Of a stretch of 43,454 nt of DNA, positions 26,325 through 34,625 are shown in pieces. Location: the NCBI GenBank assembly GCA_020201275.1, contig JAIVHB010000001.1:1-43454 (forward strand), given 5' to 3'. The translations under genes were made by a program, and so were the position numbers. The DNA is from Rhodothermaceae bacterium. GTDB lineage: Bacteria; Bacteroidota; Rhodothermia; Balneolales; Cyclonatronaceae. How positions within the stretch are numbered: the first letter of the stretch is position 1; the number at the start of each line of letters is the position of its first letter. The notes beneath the pieces were generated by a model. That model searched no databases. It was given only the letters and a program-made list of their open reading frames with translations, and was not told the DNA's origin.

Positions 26325-26415
26325 GTCGATACGTCTCATGAATCGGATATCAAAAAATCGCGATACCGGTCAAATCTGAATCCAATTGATCTAACGATTC
26401 ATAAGACGTACCGAT
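26325..26415. repeat. Inverted repeat, arms of about 18 bases
   Basis: GATACGTCTCATGAATCG at 26328-26345 is the near-exact inverse of CGATTCATAAGACGTACC at 26395-26412, with two mismatches and a spacer of about 49 bases. There is no T-tract and no transposase. It could be a folded RNA in the 3' region of the HTTM transcript or a decayed mobile repeat. Confidence 0.55.
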
Positions 26416-26459
26416 GTACCGACGTAGCGATGTTCCCCCGTCTGATGCCGGGCCGCCTC

Positions 26460-27359
26460 TTACATAACCTTTTGCAGCAGCTTTTCTGTTTTGATACGCA
26501 CTGCCTCGCGGTTTATCAGCATGTAATTGAACAGCAACGCCCAGGGATATCCGATCACAATGATCTGGGCGATGGATGCATCAAAACGGATGTTCATGGT
26601 TGCCATGATGCCCAGGTGCATTCCGATAATAAGGGTAGCTATATAGGGCCTGAAACGCTCGAACCAGAAAAGAAATCCACCCAGTTCAATGAGTAGCCCG
26701 GAGAGAAGGATGAGAGTGGCCATGCCCCGGCTCGTCCAGGCCAGCTCCTGCAGCCAGTTGTTGCCGAAAGCGCCCTCACGCGACAGGATGTCGATGCCCT
26801 TTTCACCCATCCACAGCCAAAGATGCCTTCCGTCAATCCAGAACGGACCGGTACCGATAAGTTTGCTAACACCGGCCGACACGTAACTCAGTCCTACAAA
26901 AAAGAAGACGGCACCCATAATAAAGCGGCGGCTCTCTTTGGATGAACGGAAAAAAAGCAGTCCAAGTGCAAAGCAAAGCAGGGTCATGGCCGTCATATGC
27001 GCCCCATGTGAAATTTCGCCAAGGCTGAAGCGGGCTACATACTGGATGTGCATCAGTACTACTGCGAGCATATAGGTCCATACCGGTGTGAGGCGAAACC
27101 AGGTGAGCACAACCAGTACACTAATAAGTGCGGCGTTGATCAACGGCAGTGAATTCCCGTACATAAAAGTGATATCGATATACTGAGCGATGCCGAGCGG
27201 GAGTACAACGTCGGAAATACGGAGTGTGTACATGCCCCAGTACCAGACTGTCCAGACTATGTGGTACACCATATAGAGCTCGAACAACTTGAAATGGAGC
27301 ATCTCGCCGGTGGTTTCATCCCGGTCGAATTTGAACAGTGAGGTGAAAAACTTTTCCAC
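26460..27359 (-). CDS. HTTM-type integral membrane protein
   Basis: A 299-residue protein with about seven hydrophobic helices, resembling the HTTM (vitamin K-dependent carboxylase-like transmembrane) group. Features are the N-terminal amphipathic segment, FFFVGLSYVSAGVSKLIGTG, a loop with WIDGRHLWLWM, and MHLGIMATMNIRF near the end. The start is GTG and overlaps the stop of the upstream gene by one base (TAGTG), so the two are translationally coupled. The catalytic activity of bacterial HTTM proteins is mostly unknown, and I assign none. Confidence 0.7.
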   Translation of the reverse strand: MEKFFTSLFKFDRDETTGEMLHFKLFELYMVYHIVWTVWYWGMYTLRISDVVLPLGIAQYIDITFMYGNSLPLINAALISVLVVLTWFRLTPVWTYMLAVVLMHIQYVARFSLGEISHGAHMTAMTLLCFALGLLFFRSSKESRRFIMGAVFFFVGLSYVSAGVSKLIGTGPFWIDGRHLWLWMGEKGIDILSREGAFGNNWLQELAWTSRGMATLILLSGLLIELGGFLFWFERFRPYIATLIIGMHLGIMATMNIRFDASIAQIIVIGYPWALLFNYMLINREAVRIKTEKLLQKVM

Positions 27360-27865
27360 TAGTCCCTGAAATAAAATGATTGGGGAAGGTTGGGGTTGAA
27401 ATAAGTCGTATCGGGATCCAGCAGCAGCATAGGCGTGGCATGTACGGCTACCGAATCGTTGTAGGCGAGTTCACCCCGCACCTTGTAGATCATCACCCGG
27501 CGGTTTTGCAGATGATGTTCACCGAGCATATTCCGCAGGCCCATTACGCGGCCCGGATTCCAGTTACGGGTTTTTGACACAAAATTGGAATAGTCGATCT
27601 GATCCACATTGTGGGCCCTCATGGAGAAATGCTCTCCAGGCAATTCGTCTACAATGGTAATCGTCCACACATCATCATGTGGGTAATCGGTAATATCCAT
27701 GGCCATGGCGCGGGTCCACGGGTTGCCGGCCTGGGAAAACATCGGAAATACGCTGAATGGCCAGAACTCGCCCAGATGAGTGGCAACGAGAATGCCAAAG
27801 ACCAGAATTGTGGCCAGCATGATCCGTATGGATCGTTTAATAGGGATTTTAGGGGTTTCTTCCAT
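27359..27865 (-). CDS. Single-pass membrane protein, partner of the HTTM protein
   Basis: A 168-residue protein with one N-terminal membrane helix (about 14-30, MLATILVFGILVATHL), immediately followed by the motif FWPFSVFPMFSQAG. A soluble domain of about 120 residues then faces the periplasm. The FPFS/FPMFS type of motif is, in my recollection, common in small proteins encoded next to HTTM genes, and here the two genes overlap by a base. The function is unknown. The gene lies 73 bases after the GT4 gene on the same strand, so a three-gene operon is possible. Confidence 0.7.
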   Translation of the reverse strand: MEETPKIPIKRSIRIMLATILVFGILVATHLGEFWPFSVFPMFSQAGNPWTRAMAMDITDYPHDDVWTITIVDELPGEHFSMRAHNVDQIDYSNFVSKTRNWNPGRVMGLRNMLGEHHLQNRRVMIYKVRGELAYNDSVAVHATPMLLLDPDTTYFNPNLPQSFYFRD

Positions 27866-27938
27866 GTCAGATTCCCGTCGGTTTCAGATCGTCTAAAATA
27901 ATGACTTTGCCGGAAATGTGAATGACGTTTCCGTCCGT

Positions 27939-29198
27939 TTATGTGATTTTATCCAGAATTACAGCCAGGGACCTGCTTCCGCTTTCTGCAGTGTAGTGTT
28001 GGGGCACTGAAAATTGCGCATCAATGGTACTATTGCCGCTGAGAATGGATTCAATATAGTCGGCCATTGGCCCGACGGCATCGAACCTGAAGGCCTGTCC
28101 GTTACACTGCTTCACCATTTGGTTGAGCTCAGCGTTTTCTGATACCGCCATCAGCGGTTTTCCTGTGGTTGCATAATCGTAAAATTTGGCCGGTATTCTC
28201 TGAGCAGAATTGTGGGCAATAACCAGAAGGATGTCGGCCGACAACATTAGCGGATAGACACGGGTGTAGGGTACCGGGGCCACCGGATGTATCATATCCT
28301 GCACACCCAGAGCCGTTGCACGTTCAAGTGTTTCAGGCAGAACCTGCCCACTTATCACCAGTCTGAAAGTATCGGATGTTATGCCGCGTTTCTTCAGTTG
28401 GGTGAGCACATCGAGCACTTCAAATCCATCGATAAACCGGCGGAGATTCCCCATAAACAGCAACGACCTGAAAGGCAGCTTCTGCACCTGGCCGTGATTG
28501 ATGAGTTCAATGTCGCCAAAATTTTTAATGCAGGTAAACTTTTCGGGATCCAGCTCGCTGTAATGCTGCCGATAATGACCGAGGGCGGTTTCGGTGTTCA
28601 GGATTGCAGCAGCGCTGTTGGTTATGATTTTGCGTTCCAGGTGGTCGACCAGTTTTCGGATGGGTGCGGGCCTCATCGGCCTTCGCAATTCACATACCGA
28701 CCATGGATCCCTGAAATCGGGTACGAGAGGCAGATTAAACTCCCGAGAAAGCACATTTCCTACATGGGCCGCCGCGAACGGGTCTATATTCACAACAATG
28801 GCGCGGCAGTCTGAATTCTGCAGGATTTTCCGTCCGTTTCTGATCGCAGCGGGTATATCCACAAGGTGTTCGCCGTAGGGTATCAGCTCGGGGTTGTTCC
28901 AGAAATGGTTTCGCGTGCGGGCAGGCCCGGTTATTTTTGGTTTTCTTTCGGGCAAAGTACCGTTCTTAAAGGCATCCCAGGCCATGGCGGCACCCCGGCT
29001 GTATGTTCGGTGGATGTGCAGGTTGCCGGGTACATGTGCGAGCAGGTCGCCGTCTGTTGAATCGTTCATCTTCAGATCGCAGAAAATGACCGGTTCCCAG
29101 CCGAACTTTCGGATGTGCCGGCAGAATTTGAGCGGCCTGAGGGCTCCTACCCTGTTATTGGGCGGAAAATAGGGGGTAATGTAGAGAAACCGTTTCAA
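27939..29198 (-). CDS. Glycosyltransferase, family 4-like (GT-B fold)
   Basis: A 419-residue protein starting with TTG at 29198 (product MKRFLYITPYFPPNN). The N-terminal YFPPNNRVGALRPLKFCRHI is typical of GT4-like enzymes that transfer sugars from activated donors to surface glycans. The C-terminal half has LLFMGNLRRFIDG, and IPAKFYDYATTGKPLMAV takes the place of the usual nucleotide-sugar-binding EX7E region. The acceptor and sugar are unknown. It is divergent from the PIG-L deacetylase, and such pairs often act on the same glycan, but that is inference. Confidence 0.85.
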   Translation of the reverse strand: MKRFLYITPYFPPNNRVGALRPLKFCRHIRKFGWEPVIFCDLKMNDSTDGDLLAHVPGNLHIHRTYSRGAAMAWDAFKNGTLPERKPKITGPARTRNHFWNNPELIPYGEHLVDIPAAIRNGRKILQNSDCRAIVVNIDPFAAAHVGNVLSREFNLPLVPDFRDPWSVCELRRPMRPAPIRKLVDHLERKIITNSAAAILNTETALGHYRQHYSELDPEKFTCIKNFGDIELINHGQVQKLPFRSLLFMGNLRRFIDGFEVLDVLTQLKKRGITSDTFRLVISGQVLPETLERATALGVQDMIHPVAPVPYTRVYPLMLSADILLVIAHNSAQRIPAKFYDYATTGKPLMAVSENAELNQMVKQCNGQAFRFDAVGPMADYIESILSGNSTIDAQFSVPQHYTAESGSRSLAVILDKIT

Positions 29199-29324
29199 TA
29201 AGCAGCCTTCATTAGTTATTCAGGGCAAATTATTGAATTACCGGGGCAAAAGGAAAACCGGCAGGCAATATCTGTCAATATTGGCTGATGTTCCATTGTG
29301 CATGATTTTCGCTATTTTCGTTCT

Positions 29325-30035
29325 ATGAAAATACTCTACATCTTTCCCCATCCCGACGATGAGTCCTTTGGTCCTGCACCGGCTATGCGCCAGCAGCTCA
29401 CGCAGGGTAATCAGGTATACCTGCTCACGCTCACCAGGGGCGGGGCGACCCGGCAGCGCCACAAGTACAACCTGAGCATCGAAGAGATGGGTGAGGTGAG
29501 GTCCGGTGAACTGCAGGCGGCAGCCGATACAATTGGCATCACCGGGCTGATCATTACCGACCTGCCCGACAGCGGCATGAAGGAGATGGATCCGAGGGAC
29601 ATTGAAGCGGTGATAAAAAAACAGATCATGGAGATCAGGCCGGATGTAGTGGTAACCTATGCCGTTCATGGTATCAGCGGCTTTCACGATCATCTGGTAT
29701 GCCATAACGTTGTGAAGCGGGTCTTCTGTGAGCTGAGAGGCGGTAAGGGCATGCCGCGGCGCCTGGCCCTGTACACACTCTCAGACGCCGCGGAGACGAA
29801 CGGACATTTCAGGCTTAACACATCAACAGATGAGGAAATTGACTGTATTGTGGCCACCACCGACGACGAAGTTGAAGCAGGCAGAAAGGCTCTCGACTGC
29901 TACCAAACCTATCTTGAAACCATCGAGAAGACAGGTATCAGGGAGATGGTGAGCATGGATGTATGCTATGAGTTTTTTCAGGAATCATATGATCCTCCGG
30001 TTGATGATGTCTTTTTCGGGCTGAATGTTGAATAA
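29325..30035 (+). CDS. PIG-L/LmbE-family deacetylase
   Basis: Enzymes of this family remove acetyl groups from N-acetylglucosaminyl or related substrates with a zinc ion. The ATG at 29325 (MKILYIFPHPDDE) gives 236 residues; an upstream in-frame ATG at 29298 is less likely because the conserved strand starts at 29325. Seen are the zinc motif HPDDES at 9-14, ITDLPDSGMKEMDPRDIEAV, and the second metal-binding region YAVHGISGFHDHLVCHN. It is divergent from the GT4 gene. BshB-like or glycan roles are possible, but nothing in the sequence decides. Confidence 0.9.
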   Translation: MKILYIFPHPDDESFGPAPAMRQQLTQGNQVYLLTLTRGGATRQRHKYNLSIEEMGEVRSGELQAAADTIGITGLIITDLPDSGMKEMDPRDIEAVIKKQIMEIRPDVVVTYAVHGISGFHDHLVCHNVVKRVFCELRGGKGMPRRLALYTLSDAAETNGHFRLNTSTDEEIDCIVATTDDEVEAGRKALDCYQTYLETIEKTGIREMVSMDVCYEFFQESYDPPVDDVFFGLNVE

Positions 30036-30126
30036 CCGGCACCGGTACAACAACAGGCCGGTTCATCCGTATTAAAATGGAACTGGCTGGATAGCGTTTT
30101 TTATCGCGACATCATAAATCGATACT

Positions 30127-30936
30127 ATGGAAAAGCTACAATTACAACCGGTTTCGTTAAGCCCCGAAAACCGCAGAGGAACCGCTGAAAGTACCAGAAC
30201 CAGCCCCGGCACAAGTATCCGATCGGGTGTACGGTACAGCCTTCACAGCGCCGCACATCTTCTGATTATTTCCCTGATGATTCTGGTTGCGGGTTGTCAA
30301 ACCTCCATGGTTACAAAAACGGGTTCGGGCAGGGTTGTAGAAGACTTCCGCCAAATGGAACCCTTCAGCCAGGTTATGGTCACCGGCACGTTCAATATCG
30401 AGATCGTGCGGGATTCGCTTCATTATGTAATTGTGGAGCTCGACGACAACCTCACCCGGTACGTCCGAATATCGGTTGATGAAGGCAGTCTGCACATCCG
30501 GCCGGAGGAGAAGTTTACCAATTTCATCCCGGCACGGCTTGTGATCGGATCACCCTACATTTCCCACATAATTACGCAGGGCAACCATAAACTAATGGCA
30601 CTGAGTGTAGACAACGATGTTCTCGATATCAGCTCGACCGGCACAATGCATATGGAGCTGGCCGGCCTGGTTGATGAGCTGAATCTGGTTCTTGATGGCC
30701 GGGTTGTAGTCAATGCCGGAGCCCTTGAAGCGCTCTATGTAAAGCTGCACTCCTCCGGGATCTCAACAAGTACAGTAAACGCTGTGCGCACGATACGGGC
30801 AGAAGGTACGGGAAGTACCCGGGTCTGGTACCTGGGGTCGCCCGGCTCGGTTGAGTCAGAAATCGAAGGCCGCGGTTTTGTAAAAAAGGTGGAGGAAGAG
30901 GTTAAGGTGGAAGATGAGGATCTGGATTATGATTAG
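30127..30936 (+). CDS. DUF2807-type lipoprotein (putative head-GIN domain)
   Basis: A 269-residue protein. A hydrophobic core at about 43-55 ends in the lipobox LVAGC, with C57 as the lipidated residue, after an unusually long and polar 42-residue N-terminus. The remaining sequence is a right-handed beta-type domain with repeated short strands (VMVTGTFNIEIVRDS, LDISSTGTMHMELAG, YVKLHSSGISTSTV, IRAEGTGSTRV). This pattern matches the DUF2807 'head GIN' domain of Bacteroidota surface lipoproteins. The tail is acidic (VEEEVKVEDEDLDYD). The TAG stop aligns with a GAG codon in a duplicated copy just downstream, and the frame stays open to 31176, so the annotated end may be a recent nonsense mutation. 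Confidence 0.72.
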   Translation: MEKLQLQPVSLSPENRRGTAESTRTSPGTSIRSGVRYSLHSAAHLLIISLMILVAGCQTSMVTKTGSGRVVEDFRQMEPFSQVMVTGTFNIEIVRDSLHYVIVELDDNLTRYVRISVDEGSLHIRPEEKFTNFIPARLVIGSPYISHIITQGNHKLMALSVDNDVLDISSTGTMHMELAGLVDELNLVLDGRVVVNAGALEALYVKLHSSGISTSTVNAVRTIRAEGTGSTRVWYLGSPGSVESEIEGRGFVKKVEEEVKVEDEDLDYD

Positions 30937-31176
30937 GTTAAAGTTGAGGATTGGGATGTTGATGAATACGAGGTTGAAGTTCAGGACGAAGTAACATACG
31001 CTGGCAGTATTGCTGTTGGTGTTGCTAGTGGTGTTGGTGTTGCTAGTGGTGTTGGTGTTGCTAGTGGTGTTGCTGGTGCTGATGCAGTTGTTGGTGTTGT
31101 TGTTGGTGTTGTTGTTGTTGTTGTTGTTGGTGTTGTTGTTGTTGGTGGTGTTGGTGTTGCTTCCGATGAGGTCTAA
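30901..31176 (+). repeat. Tandem duplication and GNT triplet-repeat tract
   Basis: Bases 30901-30936 and 30937-30972 are a degenerate 36-base tandem duplication (25 of 36 identical by my count). From 31015 there are three identical 18-base units (GTTGGTGTTGCTAGTGGT), and then a (GTT/GGT)n tract to about 31162. All repeats keep the triplet phase of the upstream gene. The tract ends in TAA at 31174-31176, five bases before the end of the convergent T9SS gene. Confidence 0.85.
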
Positions 31177-31181
31177 TGGTT

Positions 31182-33344
31182 TTATTTGATCAGCATCATC
31201 TTCCGGGTCAATACCGTTGATCCGGCCTGCAGCCTGTACAGGTAGATACCGCTGCCATAACCGGATGCATCCCATGCCACTTCATGCCAGCCAGCCGTTT
31301 TCGTACCGCTGAAAAGGGTGGAGACCAGCCGGCCGGTGATGTCGTACACCGCGACGGTTACCTCTTCGGGTTGCTGAACGGCAAAACGGATGTTGGTTGA
31401 AGGGTTAAACGGATTGGGATAATTCTGATCAAGCCGGATCTCACCTGGCAATTCGTCTGTCAATGGCAGATTCGTGCCCGTCCCCGTATTAGTCCTGCTC
31501 ACACTAAAATTATCCCAGTACGACGACTGGTTGGCCCAGCAGTACACCCCGGCCTTGCCGCCGGTGAACGTCGAATCTGTGACCTCGTAAAGTAATTCAT
31601 CATCAAGCCAGACAGTGAGTTCCGGCCCGGTAGCTTCAATTTTCAGGTTGTACCAGCGGTTATTTTCGTAGTACGCGGTATCGGCGATAAGATCGGTCTC
31701 AACTCCATCTACAAATTTTTTCAGTGCGCGGTGCCCGATCTCCTCCCTCCAGTAAAAGAGGTAGAAATTGTCGGCATCCTCGTAGCGGAAAAAGGCACCA
31801 ATGCCATCATTATCGGTTGACCGGAAATCGACGTCGAGCAGGTAGTCGTCCCAGAAGCGGCTGCCGGTGAGGCCGAAGCAGGCCCCCCTCAGATTACCCG
31901 GTACATTATAATTGCTGGTCTGGGCCAATGTGCTGCCGGAGATACCCCATGTACAGTTCCCGAGAAGGGTCCACGCCGGATGAATGGGGGCTGCCGAAAA
32001 ATCGTCGGCAAACAGCAGGGAATCTGTAATACCGGCAACCTCCACAAGATTTTCTTTCTGAAGGGGCGTTGTACCGAACCGGTTGGTCGTACTCAGCCCA
32101 ACCGTATAGACTCCGCCCTCGGTGTATTCATGCCATGGGTTTTTATCGGCAGAGCTGCTTCCGTCGCCGAAACTCCAGTTCCACCCGAATGGTGCCATTC
32201 GGGAATTATCCCTGAATTGGGTGGAATCTCCCAGAAAAATGAAGGGTTTGGTTACCGTGAAATCCGTTACCGGAGGAGCGTCGGTAAACATCGGGTTATC
32301 GAAACCGATCACTTCTGTACCACTGATAAATTCGACAGTAATCCTGAGTTCATCGACCTGCTGCATCAGACCTGCCCAGGTTCCATCCTCCACGATCCAG
32401 TCATTTTCGCTGATGAAGAATGAAAACGTCTTCCAGTTCGCGTATGCTTCCACGATATCGGCAGGCAGCTCCACCCGGGCTGTACCACCCGGACCTGAAA
32501 TGCGTACAAAAAAGTCAAGATCAAGCAGCGATCCGCTGTGACTGATAATATTGATGTCGAAATTGAGAGCCGCCTGGCCATCGATATCGGTCCAGTCGCC
32601 CAGGTAGGCCGGTGGAGCGATGGCGTTGGAAATGACTCCGGTGGCGTCGCCGATACGCAGATAACCGTCGGAATTGCCACCGGTATTCTGAACCGAGACC
32701 GGGCCGGCATTCTCAAAAATCCATCCCTCAAAGCCACCCTGATCAAATGTATTGTTAAGATTGGCCTGCAGTTTTTGAATTTCGGGTGAAAATGTCATAC
32801 CGATATTGTCGAGGCGCACGTACTCGCCACCCACAATAAATTCAGCGGTCAGTTCGAGCAGGGTTACATTTTGTATAAGGTCATCCCAGGTGCCTGATTG
32901 CATCACCCAGTTGTCGGGGTTAAGGCTTATCACATACCGCCGCCACTGCTGGTCGGGGGCATTATAGGAAGACCCGAGCAACCCCCAGGCGCGCCCACCC
33001 GGACCTGATATGGTGAATATGTGCGATGTGTTAATCGTATTGCCGTTTATACGGGTCAGGAAAACATCATAAAAGAGGGAATCATCTTCCGTTGCATTGC
33101 TCCAGTCACCCAGAAACTGACGCGGGGCAATGGCATAGAGCATGTTGCCTGTGGCATCGTCATCCACACGCATAACATTACCGGGATTTCCGGTGCCTTC
33201 TTCCAGGTAGAACTGACCGTCGCCGACTGCGGTCCAGCCGTCAAGACCGGATTCGAAATCCGTAAAAACCTGTGCGGCAGCCCTGGTGTTAAAAATAAGT
33301 AAGAATGTGAGAACCAGCATCAGATGTGATGATGTCCGTATCAT
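31182..33344 (-). CDS. Secreted multidomain protein with T9SS type A sorting domain
   Basis: A 720-residue exported protein. Signal peptide 1-24 ends in TRAAAQ. Two related beta-sandwich repeats follow at about 27-190 and 196-352, each with FESGLDGW/FEGWIF at the start, an ISGPGG motif and an ending L/FDN, like laminin IV-type modules. A PKD domain lies at about 355-440 (WNWSFGDGSSSAD, EYTEGGVYTV). A concanavalin-like module lies at 447-625 (FADDFSAAP, FFRYEDADNFYLFYW, WYNLKIEATG, YWDNFSVS). A T9SS type A sorting domain lies at about 636-720 (DQNYPNPFNPSTNIRF, VYDITGRLVSTL, GIYLYRLQAG). It should be secreted across the outer membrane by the type IX system and attached or released. No enzymatic site is evident. 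A good SD (AGGGAGG) lies just before the ATG. Confidence 0.9.
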   Translation of the reverse strand: MIRTSSHLMLVLTFLLIFNTRAAAQVFTDFESGLDGWTAVGDGQFYLEEGTGNPGNVMRVDDDATGNMLYAIAPRQFLGDWSNATEDDSLFYDVFLTRINGNTINTSHIFTISGPGGRAWGLLGSSYNAPDQQWRRYVISLNPDNWVMQSGTWDDLIQNVTLLELTAEFIVGGEYVRLDNIGMTFSPEIQKLQANLNNTFDQGGFEGWIFENAGPVSVQNTGGNSDGYLRIGDATGVISNAIAPPAYLGDWTDIDGQAALNFDINIISHSGSLLDLDFFVRISGPGGTARVELPADIVEAYANWKTFSFFISENDWIVEDGTWAGLMQQVDELRITVEFISGTEVIGFDNPMFTDAPPVTDFTVTKPFIFLGDSTQFRDNSRMAPFGWNWSFGDGSSSADKNPWHEYTEGGVYTVGLSTTNRFGTTPLQKENLVEVAGITDSLLFADDFSAAPIHPAWTLLGNCTWGISGSTLAQTSNYNVPGNLRGACFGLTGSRFWDDYLLDVDFRSTDNDGIGAFFRYEDADNFYLFYWREEIGHRALKKFVDGVETDLIADTAYYENNRWYNLKIEATGPELTVWLDDELLYEVTDSTFTGGKAGVYCWANQSSYWDNFSVSRTNTGTGTNLPLTDELPGEIRLDQNYPNPFNPSTNIRFAVQQPEEVTVAVYDITGRLVSTLFSGTKTAGWHEVAWDASGYGSGIYLYRLQAGSTVLTRKMMLIK

Positions 33345-33498
33345 GTAAACCTCCCTAAGCAGTTATATTTTATCAATCGATTCGAAAGCCCTGCGTTCAG
33401 ATGGCAGGGTACTATCAGTGTTGGCATGAATGAATGCCTCATTACTACTCAACTTAGCAATAATGACGAAAAAGGGGGAATTAGATTTTTCTTAGACT

Positions 33499-33580
33499 GG
33501 CTCAGTGCAGCTAAGTGCTAAGTGTGGCTCATTGTACTCAGCAAGGCTCAGTATGGCTCAATATAGCACACTTTGGCTCA
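33499..33580 (+). repeat. Short GGCTCA-repeat cluster
   Basis: GGCTCA occurs five times at 33499, 33526, 33545, 33555 and 33575, mostly as GGCTCAGTAT-like units with spacings of 10-27 bases. It lies in the 242-base gap between the T9SS gene and the DUF697 gene. Confidence 0.5.
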
Positions 33581-33586
33581 GTATGA

Positions 33587-34546
33587 TCAGATGCCCGCAT
33601 CCTTTTCCTGAACAGTGGTTCTCCAGAATCCCCACCAGCTTGCTGCTGTAAACTTTTCCCTGCCCATTGCCAGAAGCTTTTTACTAACACCGGTACCACT
33701 GTCGCGTATGATGAATGCCAGCTGTTTACCGGCGTTCAGGCTGGCCGACCGCCGGATTACCCCGCGCGGTTTGCGTTCAAAAGATCCGCAGTAGTGCTTG
33801 GCAACTTCACCCATGCGCAGGGTCAGGAATGCATTGATGGAACCCTCCAGCATGCAATTGGCCACAAATCCGGAGAGTTGCTGCAGGCCGGGAATGGCTC
33901 CGGTTGCCGATGCGGCCATAAGATTGCCGATAACCGGTTCAAGCTGTTCCCCGATATCGATTTCGCCTATTTCGGCGGCTATCAGGGCGGTACCCGTTAC
34001 ATTCACATATACATTCACAATCTCGCGGGGCGACGGTCGCTGATTGTAGATGTGCATGACCCGCCACAGCATGCGGCTGATGAGAATGAGCACCAGAAAG
34101 CCGTCGAGCTTGCCCGCCTGTGAGACGGCGGTACTCACAAATACGACAGATGCCGTGCGGCGCACCTCCTCATCGGCCCGGCCCTTAAGTGTGGCAAGGG
34201 CCTGTGGCAGAGCCTCTTCCCGGGCCATATCGATACCGGCATCCCTGATGTGGGAGTTGCTTTCAAGGCGCTTGCGAAGCTGATCGGTGTAGCGTTTATG
34301 CTCATCCTCATTCTTCGGGTCGGGAATAAGCAATGGTTCAGGAAGCCTGAAATAGAGCCAGAGGGGCATCAGTGCCAGGAAGATATAAACAAGGGTGAGT
34401 GCTATTAGCACAGCGGTACCGAACACGGGATGTAACCGGTCGGCCAGGGCCACCACCTGGGCGGTCTGGTTGATCAGTACCACCACAAACCAGAGCAGAA
34501 ACAGAAGTCCTGCATACAGGGCGATTTTTTTCAGGGAGTTTGACAT
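33587..34546 (-). CDS. DUF697-family membrane protein (YcjF-like)
   Basis: A 319-residue protein. Two N-terminal membrane helices lie at about 8-28 and 44-65. A charged cytoplasmic coil-like stretch (KNEDEHKRYTDQLRKRLESN) is followed by a second hydrophobic region (about 130-250) with SQAGKLDGFLVLILISRMLWRV, VYVNVTGTALIAAEIGE and IPGLQQLSGFVANCMLEGS. This matches DUF697, found in E. coli YcjF. These proteins are often encoded with YcjX-like GTPases, but none is here. The function is unknown. Confidence 0.75.
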   Translation of the reverse strand: MSNSLKKIALYAGLLFLLWFVVVLINQTAQVVALADRLHPVFGTAVLIALTLVYIFLALMPLWLYFRLPEPLLIPDPKNEDEHKRYTDQLRKRLESNSHIRDAGIDMAREEALPQALATLKGRADEEVRRTASVVFVSTAVSQAGKLDGFLVLILISRMLWRVMHIYNQRPSPREIVNVYVNVTGTALIAAEIGEIDIGEQLEPVIGNLMAASATGAIPGLQQLSGFVANCMLEGSINAFLTLRMGEVAKHYCGSFERKPRGVIRRSASLNAGKQLAFIIRDSGTGVSKKLLAMGREKFTAASWWGFWRTTVQEKDAGI

Positions 34547-34570
34547 GTAATCAAGGTATCATGTGGGGAG

Positions 34571-34624
34571 AGAGGCTCCTTCGGGAGTCCGTAGCGCAGC
34601 GGAGGTCCCCGAAGAGTGCCTCTT
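34571..34624. repeat. REP-like long hairpin between ydjC-type gene and DUF697 gene
   Basis: AGAGGC and CTTCGGG at the left pair with CCCGAAG and GCCTCT at the right, and inside them GGA..CCG pairs with CGG..TCC around TAGCGCAG. The whole 54-base element folds on itself. There is no T-run, so it is more REP-like than a classical terminator. It begins two bases past the ydjC-type stop. Confidence 0.65.
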
Positions 34625-34625
34625 T

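Larger units (their letters stand above)
26113..26459. other. Intergenic region with purine-rich tract and inverted repeat
   Basis: There is no convincing gene in these 347 bases. The left half is a purine-rich tract with recurrent AGACA, and the right half holds a split inverted repeat; both are listed separately. Confidence 0.5.

Noticed and set aside
26211-26696. Forward frame of 161 codons spanning the purine tract
   Set aside because: It begins in a simple repeat and ends inside the HTTM gene on the other strand.
31015-31162. Possible CRISPR-like array
   Set aside because: The units are contiguous with no spacers and decay to triplets, so it is a tandem microsatellite.
30856-31275. Reverse frame rich in Asn and Thr
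   Set aside because: It is the complement of the GTT/GGT repeat tract and runs across the ends of two real genes.
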